Positions 35,836-48,371 of a stretch of DNA of 64,000 nucleotides are shown one piece after another. The notes beneath the pieces are model-generated. The model was not told the DNA's origin and searched no databases. It saw only the letters and a list, made by a program, of their open reading frames with translations. A program made the position numbers and the translations under genes. Numbering within the stretch: position 1 is the first letter of the stretch; the number at the start of each line of letters is the position of its first letter. Source of the DNA: Cyathus striatus. Its lineage: Eukaryota; Basidiomycota; Agaricomycetes; Agaricales; Nidulariaceae. Where the stretch lies: the NCBI GenBank assembly GCA_025738555.1, contig JAOVFP010000019.1, forward strand, positions 1,922,001-1,986,000. Reading direction: 5' to 3'.

Positions 35836-38800
35836 TCAGCATCTTTTTGCAATAACAGCGAGATCCCCAATAGGAATATCAATCCCCCTATCATGTCTTT
35901 TCTTTCCTTTGAGTGGATAGGCAAAGACTACCTCTCCCTTCAGATCGACTACCTGGTATTCCCCCCTGTAGATTTGGTGGTTTAGGTGATTCACGACTGT
36001 AACTACTTGACCTCTCCTTTCCGGGGGAACCCTATGGACATATTTAGCCAGTACCGAAATTACAATATCACCAGTTAACTCCACTCGGATTGATTGATCG
36101 CTATTAACAACATCGACGCAAAACCCAGTGCAGTTTTCATACCTCCCATTTTCAAATCCAGAGCTAGCCATAGTCAGTTGGGAGCCCGAAATAATCACAT
36201 TGAGAAAATTTTTACTCAGAAACAAACTGTCGCTATCGACAAGTCGTTTGATCCAATGATCTGCAAAGTTGTAAATATATTAGGGAAATATTTACGAGGA
36301 ATAACAATACACACCATTGTACTCATTTATAAAATTCGAACGTGCTGAAGAGCCTTCACCTACAACAAAACTTTGCATGGATGGTGGAAGAAAGCCAGAA
36401 GGTTCCAAGTGGCCAGTTGATTCTTGGTTCTCTGGAACTATAATTACTATTATCAGTATATGTCAATACTACAACTAGAACAGACTGACTGCGATGTGGA
36501 TACACGATAAATTCAGCAGCAGCGGCATTTGATATCTAAGAAGTATTTAATTAAGCACATATATCACATATAAATATAAATACTTACTTGCGGGGTCCTT
36601 GAGCTGGGATTCCAAGCAGGCGTATGGGACCCAGTCCCACAATCATTTTCCCATTGAGGCGTAGGACATATATTCATCAATGATAATGAATCCCCAACAG
36701 AATTAAGTCCCTTGAAAATTTCTGGGAGTGTGTCGTAAAACCTACCATATATTATTAGTTTGCAGGAGCAGAAAGCAATAATTTTATCTATAATTACCCA
36801 GGAATATATAAATGGTTTATTGACACTTCGTCCTGACGGTTGGAACTTATTAAGCAGGCCTGAACTTCAAGAATGGCTTTCCCATCCGCATTCACACTCT
36901 TCAGTATACCCATATCCCCTTTACGAGGGCCAAATTTAACCACTGCATATTGGCCATAAAGAAATTTATACGGATCTTCTTGCATGATCCTGGCCTCATA
37001 TTCACTACTCTCCCCTTTAAAGGTATGGCTTCTATGGACTTCGCTACAAAAATCCAGATCCGATGAGCGAACTGACTCATGATGCCCCTATTCAAACAGT
37101 TTGAGTAATGTATCAATGCAAAAATGTTCTTAATTACCTTTATTGGAAAGGTGATGATGGTAACTTTCTCCTTGCCAATTTGCCCATAAGGCTGTACATC
37201 GGATACCATCCCGACAATTCCTTTGAGATGTCCAGACTTCACCCTAATGCCATCACCAATTTTGAAGCATTTTTGGAGTTGAATAACCAGATATTCGAAG
37301 AGTATTGTTGGGGATTCAAGGAGTCTCAGTGTCGTGTTTCCTTCTGAGATGTCTTCTACGAATGCGAGCAAAACCTTAGGCTGCTGTAGGACAACCTTCA
37401 CCTGATTGCCTATACATATAGCTGCTGAAAGTACAGCTTGCCTTGTATCTTCCAAAATATTTTTAGGAATTTGGCTACAGCTCTCGAAAGACCTTAGCTC
37501 TTCAATTGTAGGGGTTGCTTCAGCTTGATAATGGTATTCCGATGTGACTTTTTTATGCAGTATGAACCCTTCTGGTGTGTAGAAGGATTTCCTAAAATTA
37601 TATCCTTTAATAATCACATTATTTTGATCTTCGAAAACAACTTCAAAAGTTTTCGGACTTGTTTCTTGAGCTTTGTCAGGATTAAAAAGCTCGCAAGGTG
37701 GTTTCGGATTTGACGAATTAGACGCATGCTTTCGTTTCGATGAGTTCCTATATGTTATTTGAGGGATATGAACAACTTCGATCCTGAAAGTCCTCTCGCA
37801 GACATCCCTAATAAAACCTAGGTCGTATTGAAACCTTCCTTTGAGCCAGACCCATGTGTTCTTGGATGGAGTGTAGCGTTCTCCAATTTTTGAAAAGGCA
37901 TCATCCCAGGCGGCAGTCGGCACCGCACGGATACTGTTTTGATAAACATCTGCCAAAATTTTGGTGCTGGTCTTAAGGTCGTCGAGACATCTAGCTTCCA
38001 CATAAACGTGACCAGGGATGACCGATAACAAAAATGCACTGCGAATGTACTTCGAGCTACCATGTAAACTGAGGGAAAATACCACGTCTTCCTCAGATCC
38101 ATCCTATAAAATGTAAATAAGAACACAGACATATCTGTGTCGCGCTGACTGACCTTAACCGCTACATCCCAAAGGGGCCAGTCCTTGGTAGGATTACAGC
38201 CACGTCAAGGAATATTATGCTTGCTGACTGCCGAAGAAGAACTAGTTCCGCTCGCTGGCGAAACAACACCCATGTATGAGCTGGGACTTGAGTTGACATA
38301 CGTTGTAAAAATATCATTGATAAGTTTGCGGTGATTATCAATGCATTGTCCAGCTTGTAAACTCGCAAGAAGGCCCCCTCCACCTGAGCGTATGCGACCC
38401 ATAACTTGCTGTTTCTTGTCCTCATTTTGTAGGCACGCGTAAAGTGAACGCTGAAGTGTCAGTCGCGCTATGGGGGTGTTGGGATCTTCCTCATCCTCAT
38501 CCTCATCCTCATCATTGATAAAACCTACAATAGTCAATTTCAGCCAGAGAATTTGAATTCGGGTAATGAATTATATATACCATCCGTATCCTCATCATCC
38601 TCTTCGCCCTCTGAGTCAGAAGCCACCTTCGCTTCAATATCTAAGAATGTCTTCTGTACGATATGAAAGACTTCAATAATGCATCCGTTACTCTCAGCAT
38701 AATACATCACCTCTATTCTTGCTCTCTTGTTATTCTTTGGTAGAGGCATCGCGTCATCAGGGTCGTAATGCCATTGAATTTCGCTGGCATCCTTCAACGA

Positions 38801-38836
38801 GCCGTTGTGATTCAAAGCACAATTATCTTCAGCCAT
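35836..38836 (-). CDS. Spt5-like transcription elongation factor, MULE cargo
   Basis: Spt5 pairs with Spt4 to hold the RNA polymerase clamp during elongation. Eight exons give 877 codons in one frame: 38581-38836, 38154-38524, 37138-38103, 36798-37087, 36588-36741, 36490-36535, 36315-36437 and 35836-36260; introns are 50-56 nt. An acidic N-terminus (EGEEDDEDTDG; repeated DEDEDE) is followed by an NGN-like domain from about residue 198 (DWPLWDVAVK, EEDVVFSL, IRSAFLLSVIPGHVYVEA). KOW-type segments lie near 490-520 (FKIGDGIRVKSGHLKGIVG), 575-595 (YAVVKFGPRKGDMGIL) and the C-terminus. TPAWNPSSRTP resembles a unit of the Spt5 C-terminal repeat region. One in-frame TGA at codon 192 (38205-38207) interrupts an otherwise open gene. 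It lies wholly inside element C, so it is probably a captured or element-specific copy, not the cell's essential Spt5. Confidence 0.85.
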
Positions 38837-39365
38837 TATTACTTTTATTGCTACGGGTGGTGTTTTTATTGTATCGAAAAGTGCCCTCGTTGTGGGTCCC
38901 AGGTCCTGGTGATTTTTGTTGCTTTTACGGCATACCTTCGTTACAACTAGACGTTTTATCGTTCAGTGATATGTATCTACATTTATCTATGTTATCTACT
39001 TATTGTATCTACTGTATCTAGTCTATCTACTGTAATTAACATTCAGATACTACAATGGTGAAGGAACGGACAAAGAATAAACAGACGCCCACAACCGTTA
39101 TATTGAAAATGGTTTATTTTAGGGCAGGCTCAAATAATCACGTGATATTCCTGATCGTGTCACATACTACTAGTAAGTAAAACTTACGGATAGCGTATCT
39201 GCAGTATCTTATCTACTTTAACTAGTGTTCAGTTGTTACAATGGTGAAGGAACAGAAATAATTGGTAAAAAAAAAAACCATAAACTAGTTGAATCTATGT
39301 TAGCACCCATTAAACTTAATAATAAGATCGATCTAGAAAAATGTTACTGGAAAACCTCGATATGA
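38837..39365. other. Spacer upstream of the Spt5-like gene
   Basis: Simple TATCTACTGTATCTA repeats and two similar CAGATACTACAATGGTGAAGGA/CAGTTGTTACAATGGTGAAGGA blocks near 39047 and 39230. Probably contains the Spt5-like promoter; no clear TATA element chosen. Confidence 0.35.
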
Positions 39366-39369
39366 TATA

Positions 39370-39710
39370 GGTACTTATAGGGATTCAAACCCAAAGCCAT
39401 GCAAAGATTAGTACAAAGTAGATTCACACTGTACCATTAGGCTAATTTACCTTGCAAATCATACTAACTGCTCAGATTATATCAGTGCTCTTCGTGGTGC
39501 GAACTTTCAATAATAAACGCCCTTAACCTTGACAAGCAAGTTGACTGCTCAGACTATATTAGCAACCATCAATCTGGAAAAAGAACTCAGAAGTTATTGA
39601 CCTAGAGGTCCATTCGGGATTCGAACCCAAAGCCCTCCGAAATTTAGTACAATGTTTATTCGCACTGTACCATTAGGCTAATTGACCTTGCGAATTATAT
39701 CCAACTGCTC
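39370..39710 (-). repeat. Two tRNA-like repeat units in tandem
   Basis: Units at about 39375-39470 and 39605-39700. Read on the minus strand each has a box-A-like TTAGCCTAATGGTACAGTG and a box B; the second, GGGTTCGAATCCC, is perfect. Flanking CTGCTCAGA-TATAT blocks repeat too, so the tandem unit is about 225 bp, and partial units continue to about 39890. This family differs from the SINE-like units at 7.4-8.2 kb. Confidence 0.55.
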
Positions 39711-39959
39711 AGATCATATCACTACTATTCATGCCATGAACTTTTTTAAAAAAAAAACTAACCTTACAACTAGTTGAACTAAAAAGAACTATATGATACT
39801 CTTTGTTGTGCGAACTTTCAATACTGAAGACCTTGTGAACCACATTAACTTCTCAGATTATATCAGTACTGTTCATGACATGAACATTTTTACTGTTAAA
39901 GATGAAGACTTGCTCTGAGTCAACTATGGGAGTACTTCTAATCCATGAAGTCACATGGA

Positions 39960-40375
39960 CTTTAAATAACTTACTATTCACTTAACATTCATTCGAAGGA
40001 GCTTGACTTTTTGCTAGATGGAACTTAACTTTTGACTCGAAGGAGCATAACATTTACTCGACGGAACGTAACTTTTCAATCAAAGGAACTTAACTAAACT
40101 TGACTATCCACTCGACAGAACTTAACTTTTGACTCGAAGGAACTTAACATTCACTTGACAGAACTTAACTTTTCAATTGAAGGAACTTAACTGAACTTAA
40201 CTTTTGACTCGAAGGAACTTAACTATCACTCGACGAAACTTAACTTTTCAATTGAAGGAACTTAACTATCACTCGACGAAACTTAACTTTTCAATTGAAG
40301 GAACTTAACTGAACTTGACTACCACTCAACAGAACTTAACTTTTGACTCAAAGGAACTTTACTTTTCACTATGTA
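39960..40375. repeat. Internal GGAACTTAACT array in element C
   Basis: Repeated units of the type CGAAGGAACTTAACWWTCACTC and GAACTTAACTTTTCAATTGA, including two back-to-back near-identical 60-bp units near 40190-40310. They resemble the terminal repeats of the MULE family but lie centrally. They may be an old nested member or an internal binding array. Confidence 0.6.
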
Positions 40376-41459
40376 CGTTGACCTTCATTTGATTAACTGA
40401 GAGGCCTCAACTCAATTTCCTCTTCATTAATTACTGCCTTCAGTGTTTAGAATAAAATAAAATGGTAGATAGTTGGGCGCAGGGATAGAGTAGGAAAGGC
40501 TGATACAAAGGTCGGAAGACAAGACAGGAGAGGTATCACGGTAATATGTAAAGGAGGGTACCAGTAATGCTATACCTGTAGATATGAAGACGTTTCTGAG
40601 GTTGGTTTCTTGTTATATCACATAGATTTCTCTAATATTGTACGCAGCGGTGATTTGATACCATGAAATCCAATTATAGAGCCTACCTTTGTCAGGTATA
40701 AGAAGCAAGCCGACTGTTTACTGCAGATTTGTAATTCATTCTAAACAATGAAATCACGGCAGGTAGGCGACCAAGTTGGAATTAATTCTTGGAAGATGCT
40801 AACCGTAATTCGTACTGATGTACTTAGCGCGCGAGTTTAGATTACTCCAATTCCAGTTTATTCCCGTATTCTAAGATCTTGTGCTCAAAGATTTAATAAG
40901 TTCGAGGGTGCACGAAGATCAATTCTTTTCAAAGTAAACTTGTATATTTTTAGAACATGCTAAGACTTCGACAGTTTATCTTATTGCAATTTGTCTATAT
41001 GGAATATCATTAGTGCACGAAATAATGGAAAGTGAAGGAAGTAGATAGTATAAATCATACCAAGATATCAGAGGGGTTTTTTTAGAGGACCATATACATC
41101 TGTGGGTGTATACAGTCACTAGCAACGCCATAGGAAACATAACTGAAAGCACGAGACAGAAATTTCGAGCATTGGACGATCGAAAGGCAGGACGATACTA
41201 ATGCTTCAATTGTGTGAACGTGTGGCTCTTGGGCCATAATAGATTTTGGAAACACCACTGAGCTCATCAGACTTGAAATTCCTTTGATCATGAGTTATTG
41301 CACTCGTAGCAGGTAATTCTTGGAACTAAAGGTTTCAGGAGGAATGGAAAGAAGATGTGTTTGACGTAGGCACAGTAATGTAGAGGCCTCGAAGTGGCAT
41401 GTCAGCAGGAAGATGTAAACGAAGAGAACACCGGGGTGAATGCATACCGTAAATGTTGA

Positions 41460-41812
41460 GTTGTGTAGCTGTACACCAGAGCTGGAGAGCATGTTGTAGG
41501 GGGAGCGCTGCAGTGCGTGTAAGAATCAAAGAAAGCCGTGTTTGACATAGGCATCCCGTAGCATTGATATATTCAGCGAGCGTGGGAGCATGTTGTGGGG
41601 GGAGCGCGGCAGTGTGTGTAAGAATCAAAGGCGTCCCGCTGTAGCATTCATATATTCAGCGAGTGCGGAAAGGCTTGTTGGACCCGAGATAATTTTCCAT
41701 AGATAGACGTGAGCTTGCGATGCCGGTCTGCATAGGCGGGGCAGCATAGTAGGAAGTGCTCCACCATTTCAGTGAGCCTGTGGCACATTTCCTGCAAAGG
41801 GGGACTTTCTAT

Positions 41813-41850
<38 letters not shown>

Positions 41851-41868
41851 TTACTATTACTATTATGT
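41460..41868 (-). pseudogene. LINE tail fragment with local duplication and (CTA)n tract
   Basis: The minus strand near 41690-41800 reads CRKC, then in another frame EMVEHFLLCCPAYADRHRKL, a decayed C-terminal zinc knuckle of a non-LTR retrotransposon. A segment of about 105 bp with AGCATGTTG-RGGGGGAGCGC and GTGTAAGAATCAAAG is tandemly duplicated at 41485-41660. A (CTA)n microsatellite follows at 41815-41868. The preceding 40376-41459 holds nothing else supported. Confidence 0.45.
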
Positions 41869-41960
41869 ATACTAATACAACTCTAATATGCTACTAGTGA
41901 GAACATGAGCGAGTGGATGAAAGAGTTGAAAGTAATGGCAACCATGTTGACCGCTCCCGT

Positions 41961-41995
41961 CATATTTAGGGCAGGCTAGCCCTGCCCTAAATATG
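41961..41995. repeat. Perfect 15-bp-arm hairpin
   Basis: CATATTTAGGGCAGG, a five-base loop CTAGC, then its exact reverse complement. Lies between the two large genes of element C. Could be a tiny palindromic insertion or a structured RNA signal. Confidence 0.6.
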
Positions 41996-42179
41996 ATCGA
42001 AACAACCAAATTTGGAGTCACATGATATGGCCACGCCATCACTTTCTTTCCATTACTACCACGTACCCCATAGTTAGATAGTATCTCGAGTGTACTTAAT
42101 AGTAGAAATAATAATAAATACATTATATTCTTCAGCAAACATTTGAATGCCGATAGTAACTAGGAAAAGAAGAAGGAAA

Positions 42180-42565
42180 GCTCAACAGCGAAGGCTGATT
42201 TACATGAGGAAGGGATGGGGAATAACATAGTATTCCCATAGTATTCCCCTCCGTGTTGTGAACAGAATTAGGTACGGCTGACTACGTATTCGAGAAGTAA
42301 CTAATGTTCTTTGTATAGCATCAGAAGATACCGTTTACTGTTACAGCTCAGCCACGAAGGCTGATTTACATGAGGAAGGGATGGGGAATAACATAGGTAT
42401 GGCTGTCTATGTATTCGAGATGTAACTAATGTTCTTTGTATATCATCAGAACAAACCATTTACCGTTACAGCTCACCTGCGAGGGCCGATTTACATGAGG
42501 AAGGGAGGGAGAATTGGATATTCAGTATGGCTATCTACATATTCAACCAAACAATCCATTTACCG
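42180..42565. repeat. Three tandem copies of a 120-160 bp unit
   Basis: Each copy has GGCTGATTTACATGAGGAAGG or close, a TATGGCT-TCTA-GTATTCGAG block, TAACTAATGTTCTTTGTATA and AACC-TTTAC-GTTACAGCTCA. The last copy is shortened. It lies just beyond the 3' end of the transposase gene. Confidence 0.65.
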
Positions 42566-42599
42566 ATGCTAGTTATTCTTTTTTGTAGTTAGGACCGAC

Positions 42600-45500
42600 C
42601 TATTCGACCACATAATTAATACGACAGTCCAGGATGAGCGTACATAAGCATACCTCCAGATCCGCTTGAACATCTTCAAATTTTGATTCTCGCCAGTAAG
42701 GTGGGACTTCATTGTAAGGAAACCATTCATTCTGGAGAGGACCAACATCAAATCCCCAAATTCCACTTCCAGCGCAGCTTGCATCAACCGAAGATTCGAA
42801 CAGTCTCTGCTTGAACATTGTCACGCACTCACAGTCCACATCTATAGAAGCCGTCATCCTTTCCTTCACCTGGTATTTCCATGCAGCTTTGACAGGCTTC
42901 GTTCCAGTTTCAAGCCTATCCTTGTACGCCGACATAATGTATAATGTCACCACATGTGCAAATGATATGGTAAGCATCCACTTTGATGGATGATTCTTCG
43001 AAGGCTTTTTCTTGTTTGATGATGCCAAAGCAACATTAATAGAGAACCAATGCGCGATTTCACCTCATTGCTGAGGCGTCAGGTTGCCATAATGGTTGAC
43101 TGTCCCTCGAATATAACCTAGGCTTTGCCCCTTTGGGTATTTCTCCATTCTGTGAGCATAATGAAGTGCTGGTATGTTCCTATATTTTCGGAGGTCGACT
43201 TTTTGGATGTCGATATGGAGTAGCTCATCCAGTATAATGATGTAAGGACCAAGGATCCCCTCCATTTCTTTTGTTACTGGGGTCTGTACGAAGTTCTCAA
43301 TTATGTCTTCCTCCGAAGGAGTATTAATCGCCAGCTTCCAATGACCAAGCTGGTATGCTCGTTAGCTATTATGTTAAGACTATAAAAATATGATCTCCCT
43401 CGCCGGCTTTGGATATCTTTCCACAACTCATCGACAATTTTGCTTTCTTTCACACCATTGTAGATAAGAAACTTTCCCTGATTGCTCTCTGGGATACTAC
43501 AGTCCCTCCAAAGCTTGACATCCCATTGCGTCTCATGTCCTAGCTTGACTTTCCTAAGAATCCTTCCTGGGTACCAATACTGACCGACAAGGATTAAAGC
43601 GCCTCTCCCTGCTCTAGTTGATGAAATAGTTAGTAGTTATCTCTTATGTGGCCTAGAAGAACTAACAGTAAGCGATTTGTTCGCATTCTTTGTGGCCACC
43701 CTTTCGGGAGGGTTGGCCTAAAAGGCGGAAATATAAGAAAAGTTGCTATAAAGTGAATAAAAGGTTGCTTACAGTTTATAAGACTTTCCCTTTGAGCAGT
43801 AGTCACAGAAGAAATCTGTTTCTTCTGGCAGCCAAGATCCTCGTCCACCTCGTTGGCAAGCCAAGTGCATCCAATCTTTGCACCCGTAGCATTGAATAGC
43901 TCCTGGTGCCTCCGCGTCGAGTTCTGGGCTGTTTCCAGCTACACCACATTGACAGTTGAAAGGTGAGTCGCTTTTGACAGAGTTATCATCTTCCCCATCT
44001 TGTAGTTGCGACGAACCCTTCTCATCTGGATGCTGAGTTGACAATTCCTCTGGTGGCGGAATGAAACGTTCACCGCTCCCATCATCTGTTATGGGAGTAA
44101 CTCGATGGTGTAGAGTTGTTGGTTCTTCTGGTGGCATTGTGGACGATTTGGGAATAGCTCTAGTATATTCCTGGGTATACACTTGCTTCGTCTTCTTGAA
44201 CCATGGACGATTGACCTCTGGAGAAAGATCGGCTCCACAGTACTTTAATACCGGAGGTTTCTGTAGCCCCTGCATGCCTGAGACGCTAATCTGATGTAGC
44301 TCAAGAATCTTTGTGACCCATCACTCTAAGAATGATTCTTGTGAACTTACGCCACCTCGCAACTTATAAACGACCGTGGTTGTGGAGAGCCAGGTGGAGG
44401 ATTTACGTTCTGTCCGTACAGAGCAGTCTTAGCCGTCATATCAGTGAGCTCTTTTGCGATACCAGCGTTCATCCCATCATAGTCATAAATTGCACCATTG
44501 TATGAGTACTGAGTTCTGAAGTGGTTGGCACCATAGAAAGCACGCCCAACCATTTCATAAACAACAGAATTTCCATCAGGTTGAATTTCCCCCGGAAAAT
44601 TCCAAACCAAAGGTAAGTTGTCCTTGCCTTGAGGCGTAAAACAAGCCTCGTCTACGTTGATGATTAGTATGACTGGGATAGATAACCATTTCATAACATC
44701 AAAGTTAACCCCAGTGCACTTGGGCTCACCATCAATGGTTCTGTAACAGGGAAGTACATCGTGGATGTCGTATTTAAAGCTGGTTTGATGCTTAAGCCAT
44801 GTATTTGCATTTCCATTGAATGTGTTAAAGTCCTTAATCGTCAGATGAATGGCCCTTTTCCATTTTGGCATCTTTTCCATGTACAAGTGTGTAATCTCGT
44901 TTGTGTCGAGAGCTTTACAACATATGCGTATGGCCACCTCGAGTCGTTCAAAGTACAGGTGGCCGTTATACTTGCTTTCCATGCTCGCCTTGTTCACAAC
45001 ATCATAGAACCATTCCTAACCATGAAGCCAATAAGAAAGTATATGTGATGGATCATACTAACTCACCCAGAGGTTGTTGAAATTGCCCTTTCTAATATTT
45101 CCTATCCTATGATTTGCGAGATAGTTTAAGAATATATTCCGTTCCTCTGAAAGCTTCTTTACAGAGGATAGGCTAAAGACTTCGGCTTGATAACCCGAGT
45201 ATTTATTAAATAACGTCTTGACTACCTTCAGATGGCAGTCTGGTGGCACAGTCCTCACCACAGTTTCGAAGTCGCAGGGACGATGATACAAAGCCTGAAA
45301 TAAGAGCTGTAAAGAAGAATCCAACCAGCACAAATTGTCCTCCCATGAGAAGGAAGCAAAAAGACTGGGTTTGCGCCCTTCATCAGAGATATTCGGTGGG
45401 CTAGAGCTAAAATCTTCAAACATTTTTTTCTTATGAGGCTTCGGAATGCCTTTAGGTAGTAGCTTGTGCTGACTTTTCTTCTTTTGAGGTTCTGTAACAC

Positions 45501-48371
45501 CTTTAGGTCCCTGTCGAGTCTTCCATTGTGTTGTTACTTTTTTTGTGGCATTTTTTTTGGCTCTCTCCATTGCTTTTGTCACTTGAAGGAGCTTAGCCTT
45601 CTCTTCATTCTTAGCAGCTTCATTTAGACCTGCATGGGTGTCTAAATATTTTTTGGTTTTGTGATCATAAGGATGACCATCGTTCACAATCTTCTCTGCT
45701 CTTTTCTTCTTCAGTTGATTCTCAGCCAATGTTTTCTTTGGGGACTCCTCTTCAGGCGATTCGGTCGCTTTATTTTCCTTCTCGGTTTCCTCGTCTGTCA
45801 ACTCATCAATTAGCTTCCTTTCTGGATGGCGAGACTTTTGATCGTATGTCTGCCAGGGTGCAGCTTTTCCATAACGAATACGTGTGCCAGCTATGAAAAT
45901 AAATATCAGTACCATCCCCAACTTAAGATAAGAGTTAAGACTTACTAATGACAGCATTGAATGTCGTTTCATTCGCGTCTGCAAGCGCCTTCAACGATTT
46001 AAGGCCTTCGTAAAAGTAGTGGTCTTGACCCTGGGACATATACATCTTGAAGTGCTGCACTTCCTCAGCATTCGTTGTGGATGGTAGAGATGTCCATTCA
46101 GTAACCCCCATCCTTCGTTTACACTGGAAAATCATCGATGCCATGTGGGGCCGTAAATACCAGGATAGCCATGGCTTCACCTTCGGGAAGGTTAGAAAAA
46201 TCTTCTTGACAATCTCATCAAATTCTTTCACTGGCACATCGAGAAGACAAAGCACGTTCATTTCGAATTTATAGCTGTTGGAATCGTCATTGATTCCTTT
46301 CATATGCTTGATATGCCTCACGCTGCTTTTGAAATGCTGTTGGCAGCCTTTCAGAAGACCCTCAGCGGCAACCCTCAGTTCAACAAGATCTCAAGGATCA
46401 TTCATTTCAATGGCCATCTCAACAAACGCATCGATATACCCATTTCGCTGGGCCTCACTGAAATCGACAACCTAACAGGTGGTTAATGTGTGTTATCTAT
46501 GGAGGGAGAGCATATAAAATACACACTGCAGAGAAGGCACGATCAGTAATCTGCACGTTGTTCTCTCTGTACAGAATGAAGATATTTCTGAATAACACCC
46601 GGAAATGAAGCTTGTAGTGTAGGCTCGTTCCGCCGTCGCTGTAGGTGAACAAGACTGGCATCCATGATAAAGTTTGCATGCAATAGAGTGTAGAAATAAT
46701 AACGAGAGAAGACCTGTCTTTCCACCAGCCATGCGTGGCATCTGAGATAACACCATTTAACCCAGAAGGATTAAAATCAGCTCTGACGAGTAAGGAAGCC
46801 ATCCAAGTAGATTGGAAAGAGATAACTTTCTTGTCGATAAGATCCTCAGCGACAATAAATGTTGGGTGTGCTTTAGAAAATGTTTTGTATGCTTCGAGAT
46901 TGAACTCCAGCGTCATTGGGGGGCCCCCCAAAGACTCAATGATCTGTTTTATTTCCACAGCGATTCTGTGGACATTGTTATAACAGGTGGAATAATCAGT
47001 TGCCGGCACCCCAGGTATGCCCATTACATCTCGCGCTCCTGACTGCAGCTCCGAAGCTTTAGCGTTTGGATGTAAAATGACATCCTGCCTTAACTTTTCG
47101 CACTGCACTGGTAAGGGACTAACTACGTCACCCGGTTTGCCGTGGTGATGAAAACCATGCTGACAGAAATATATGCCCTTCCTATAAATATAAGTAATGG
47201 ACTTGGCGTTGCATCTAATGTAGGTTATCGAGTTTTTACATTGCTTACACTTCCGTTCTTGCTGCTTACTTCATGCCTTCAATGTGGATCTGGCACGAAT
47301 AATAACCAGGCAACTGGGATTATCGCAAGTAAAGACTCCTCGGCAAGTCCTTTGACATCTATAGCCTCTTTTGTATGTTTTTGTGTCTCGGCTTCCATTC
47401 CTTTTCACTCTCCAAGATGACTGGTTCGCCCATTGGATCTTCATTTGTCCTGTATCAGCGTAACACCGCAGAGAGTACTTGTGTTGCCACTCTCCATCTG
47501 GAAAAGTGTTCCACGTATTAGGGTCTTCACCGGGCCAAAGATCAATTGTTTTGCTGATCTTTTTGAGCTCGCATTTATTGATTCCTCTAAACTTGTGTCC
47601 GCTCTTAATGTTCAGGACCTTCCCGTCATCTTCGTCATTGTCGTCATCATCATCACTCTCATCGTCGGTCTCGCTGTCACTGTCATCACTGTCACTATCA
47701 TCGCTGTCACTGGTGTTATGCTTTGAAGCTTTAACACCAATTTTTGTCTGCGCATGGGTTGTATTTGATTGTATAGGTTCCACGGGTTCGACTTCCATGG
47801 GTTCGACTTCGACTTTAGGAAGTAGTCCAGTTATGTCCCTTTCAACGGGCCTTGCAATATATCCTCAGATATGTCCTAAATGCAAAAGGATAAATAGTAT
47901 TTAGCAAATAACCTCTTATTATACGTCAATAACTGACCTTCAGGTGTTACAAAGAGCGCGAATCCTTTCAGTATGCCTTGTTCTGCTCATTCATACACTT
48001 CACCAATTATCTTATGCTTCTTATCAATGTCATCCTGTGTCTCATTTTTGTAGATCTGTAAGCAGGCTATAACCACACCTGGTGGGGGATGTTAGAAAAG
48101 GTGGAGGGCATGTCATTATAGTGTAACAAACCCACTGTATTGAGGAGATCCTGCATAGTTGTTTCCCTCCTACTCCCCTCTCCTTCAGTCTTCTCTTCGC
48201 CAGTAGGAGCTTTTAGTTTCTTGGGAGTAGGGGATGTGGAATTCGAAATGGAACATTTCCGTTTATGTCCGACAGCAAATAAACTTCCAATCGACTGCAC
48301 ATATTTGGCCTGCTATTGTGTAAACCAGAAGTTATAGATGAATATTAGTTAATAGTACATACAAATCCCAT
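42600..48371 (-). CDS. Mutator-like transposase: GCM, DDE, USP-like and PHD domains
   Basis: Predicted transposase of element C. Eleven exons (48363-48371, 48136-48309, 47938-48055, 46527-47875, 45946-46471, 45067-45890, 44351-45015, 43773-44285, 43667-43717, 43397-43613, 42600-43349) sum to 5,196 nt, 1,732 codons with stop, in a single phase. Order: NLS-like KKLK region; acidic Asp/Ser run (residues ~156-185); GCM-like zinc domain (~212-348; WNTFPDGEW, RGYRCQRTC, CKQCKNS, FCQHGFHHHGKP); MULE core (~420-700; FIVAEDLIDKKVISFQS, NGVISDATHGWW with likely catalytic Asp479, LPSTTNAEE); Lys/Glu-rich linker; ubiquitin-protease-like domain (Cys913 in DNLCWLDSSLQLLF; YNGAIYDYDGM); PHD finger (~1333-1387); a QYWYPGRI module and C-terminal region. 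Five in-frame TGAs lie at 47987-47989, 47865-47867, 47271-47273, 46391-46393 and 43065-43067, and the 43350-43396 intron lacks a GT donor. This copy is therefore probably inactive unless read through. Confidence 0.87.

Noticed and set aside
38205..38207. TGA as a selenocysteine codon
   Set aside because: Fungi of this kind lack the selenocysteine system, and six separate TGAs in two genes fit CGA decay better.
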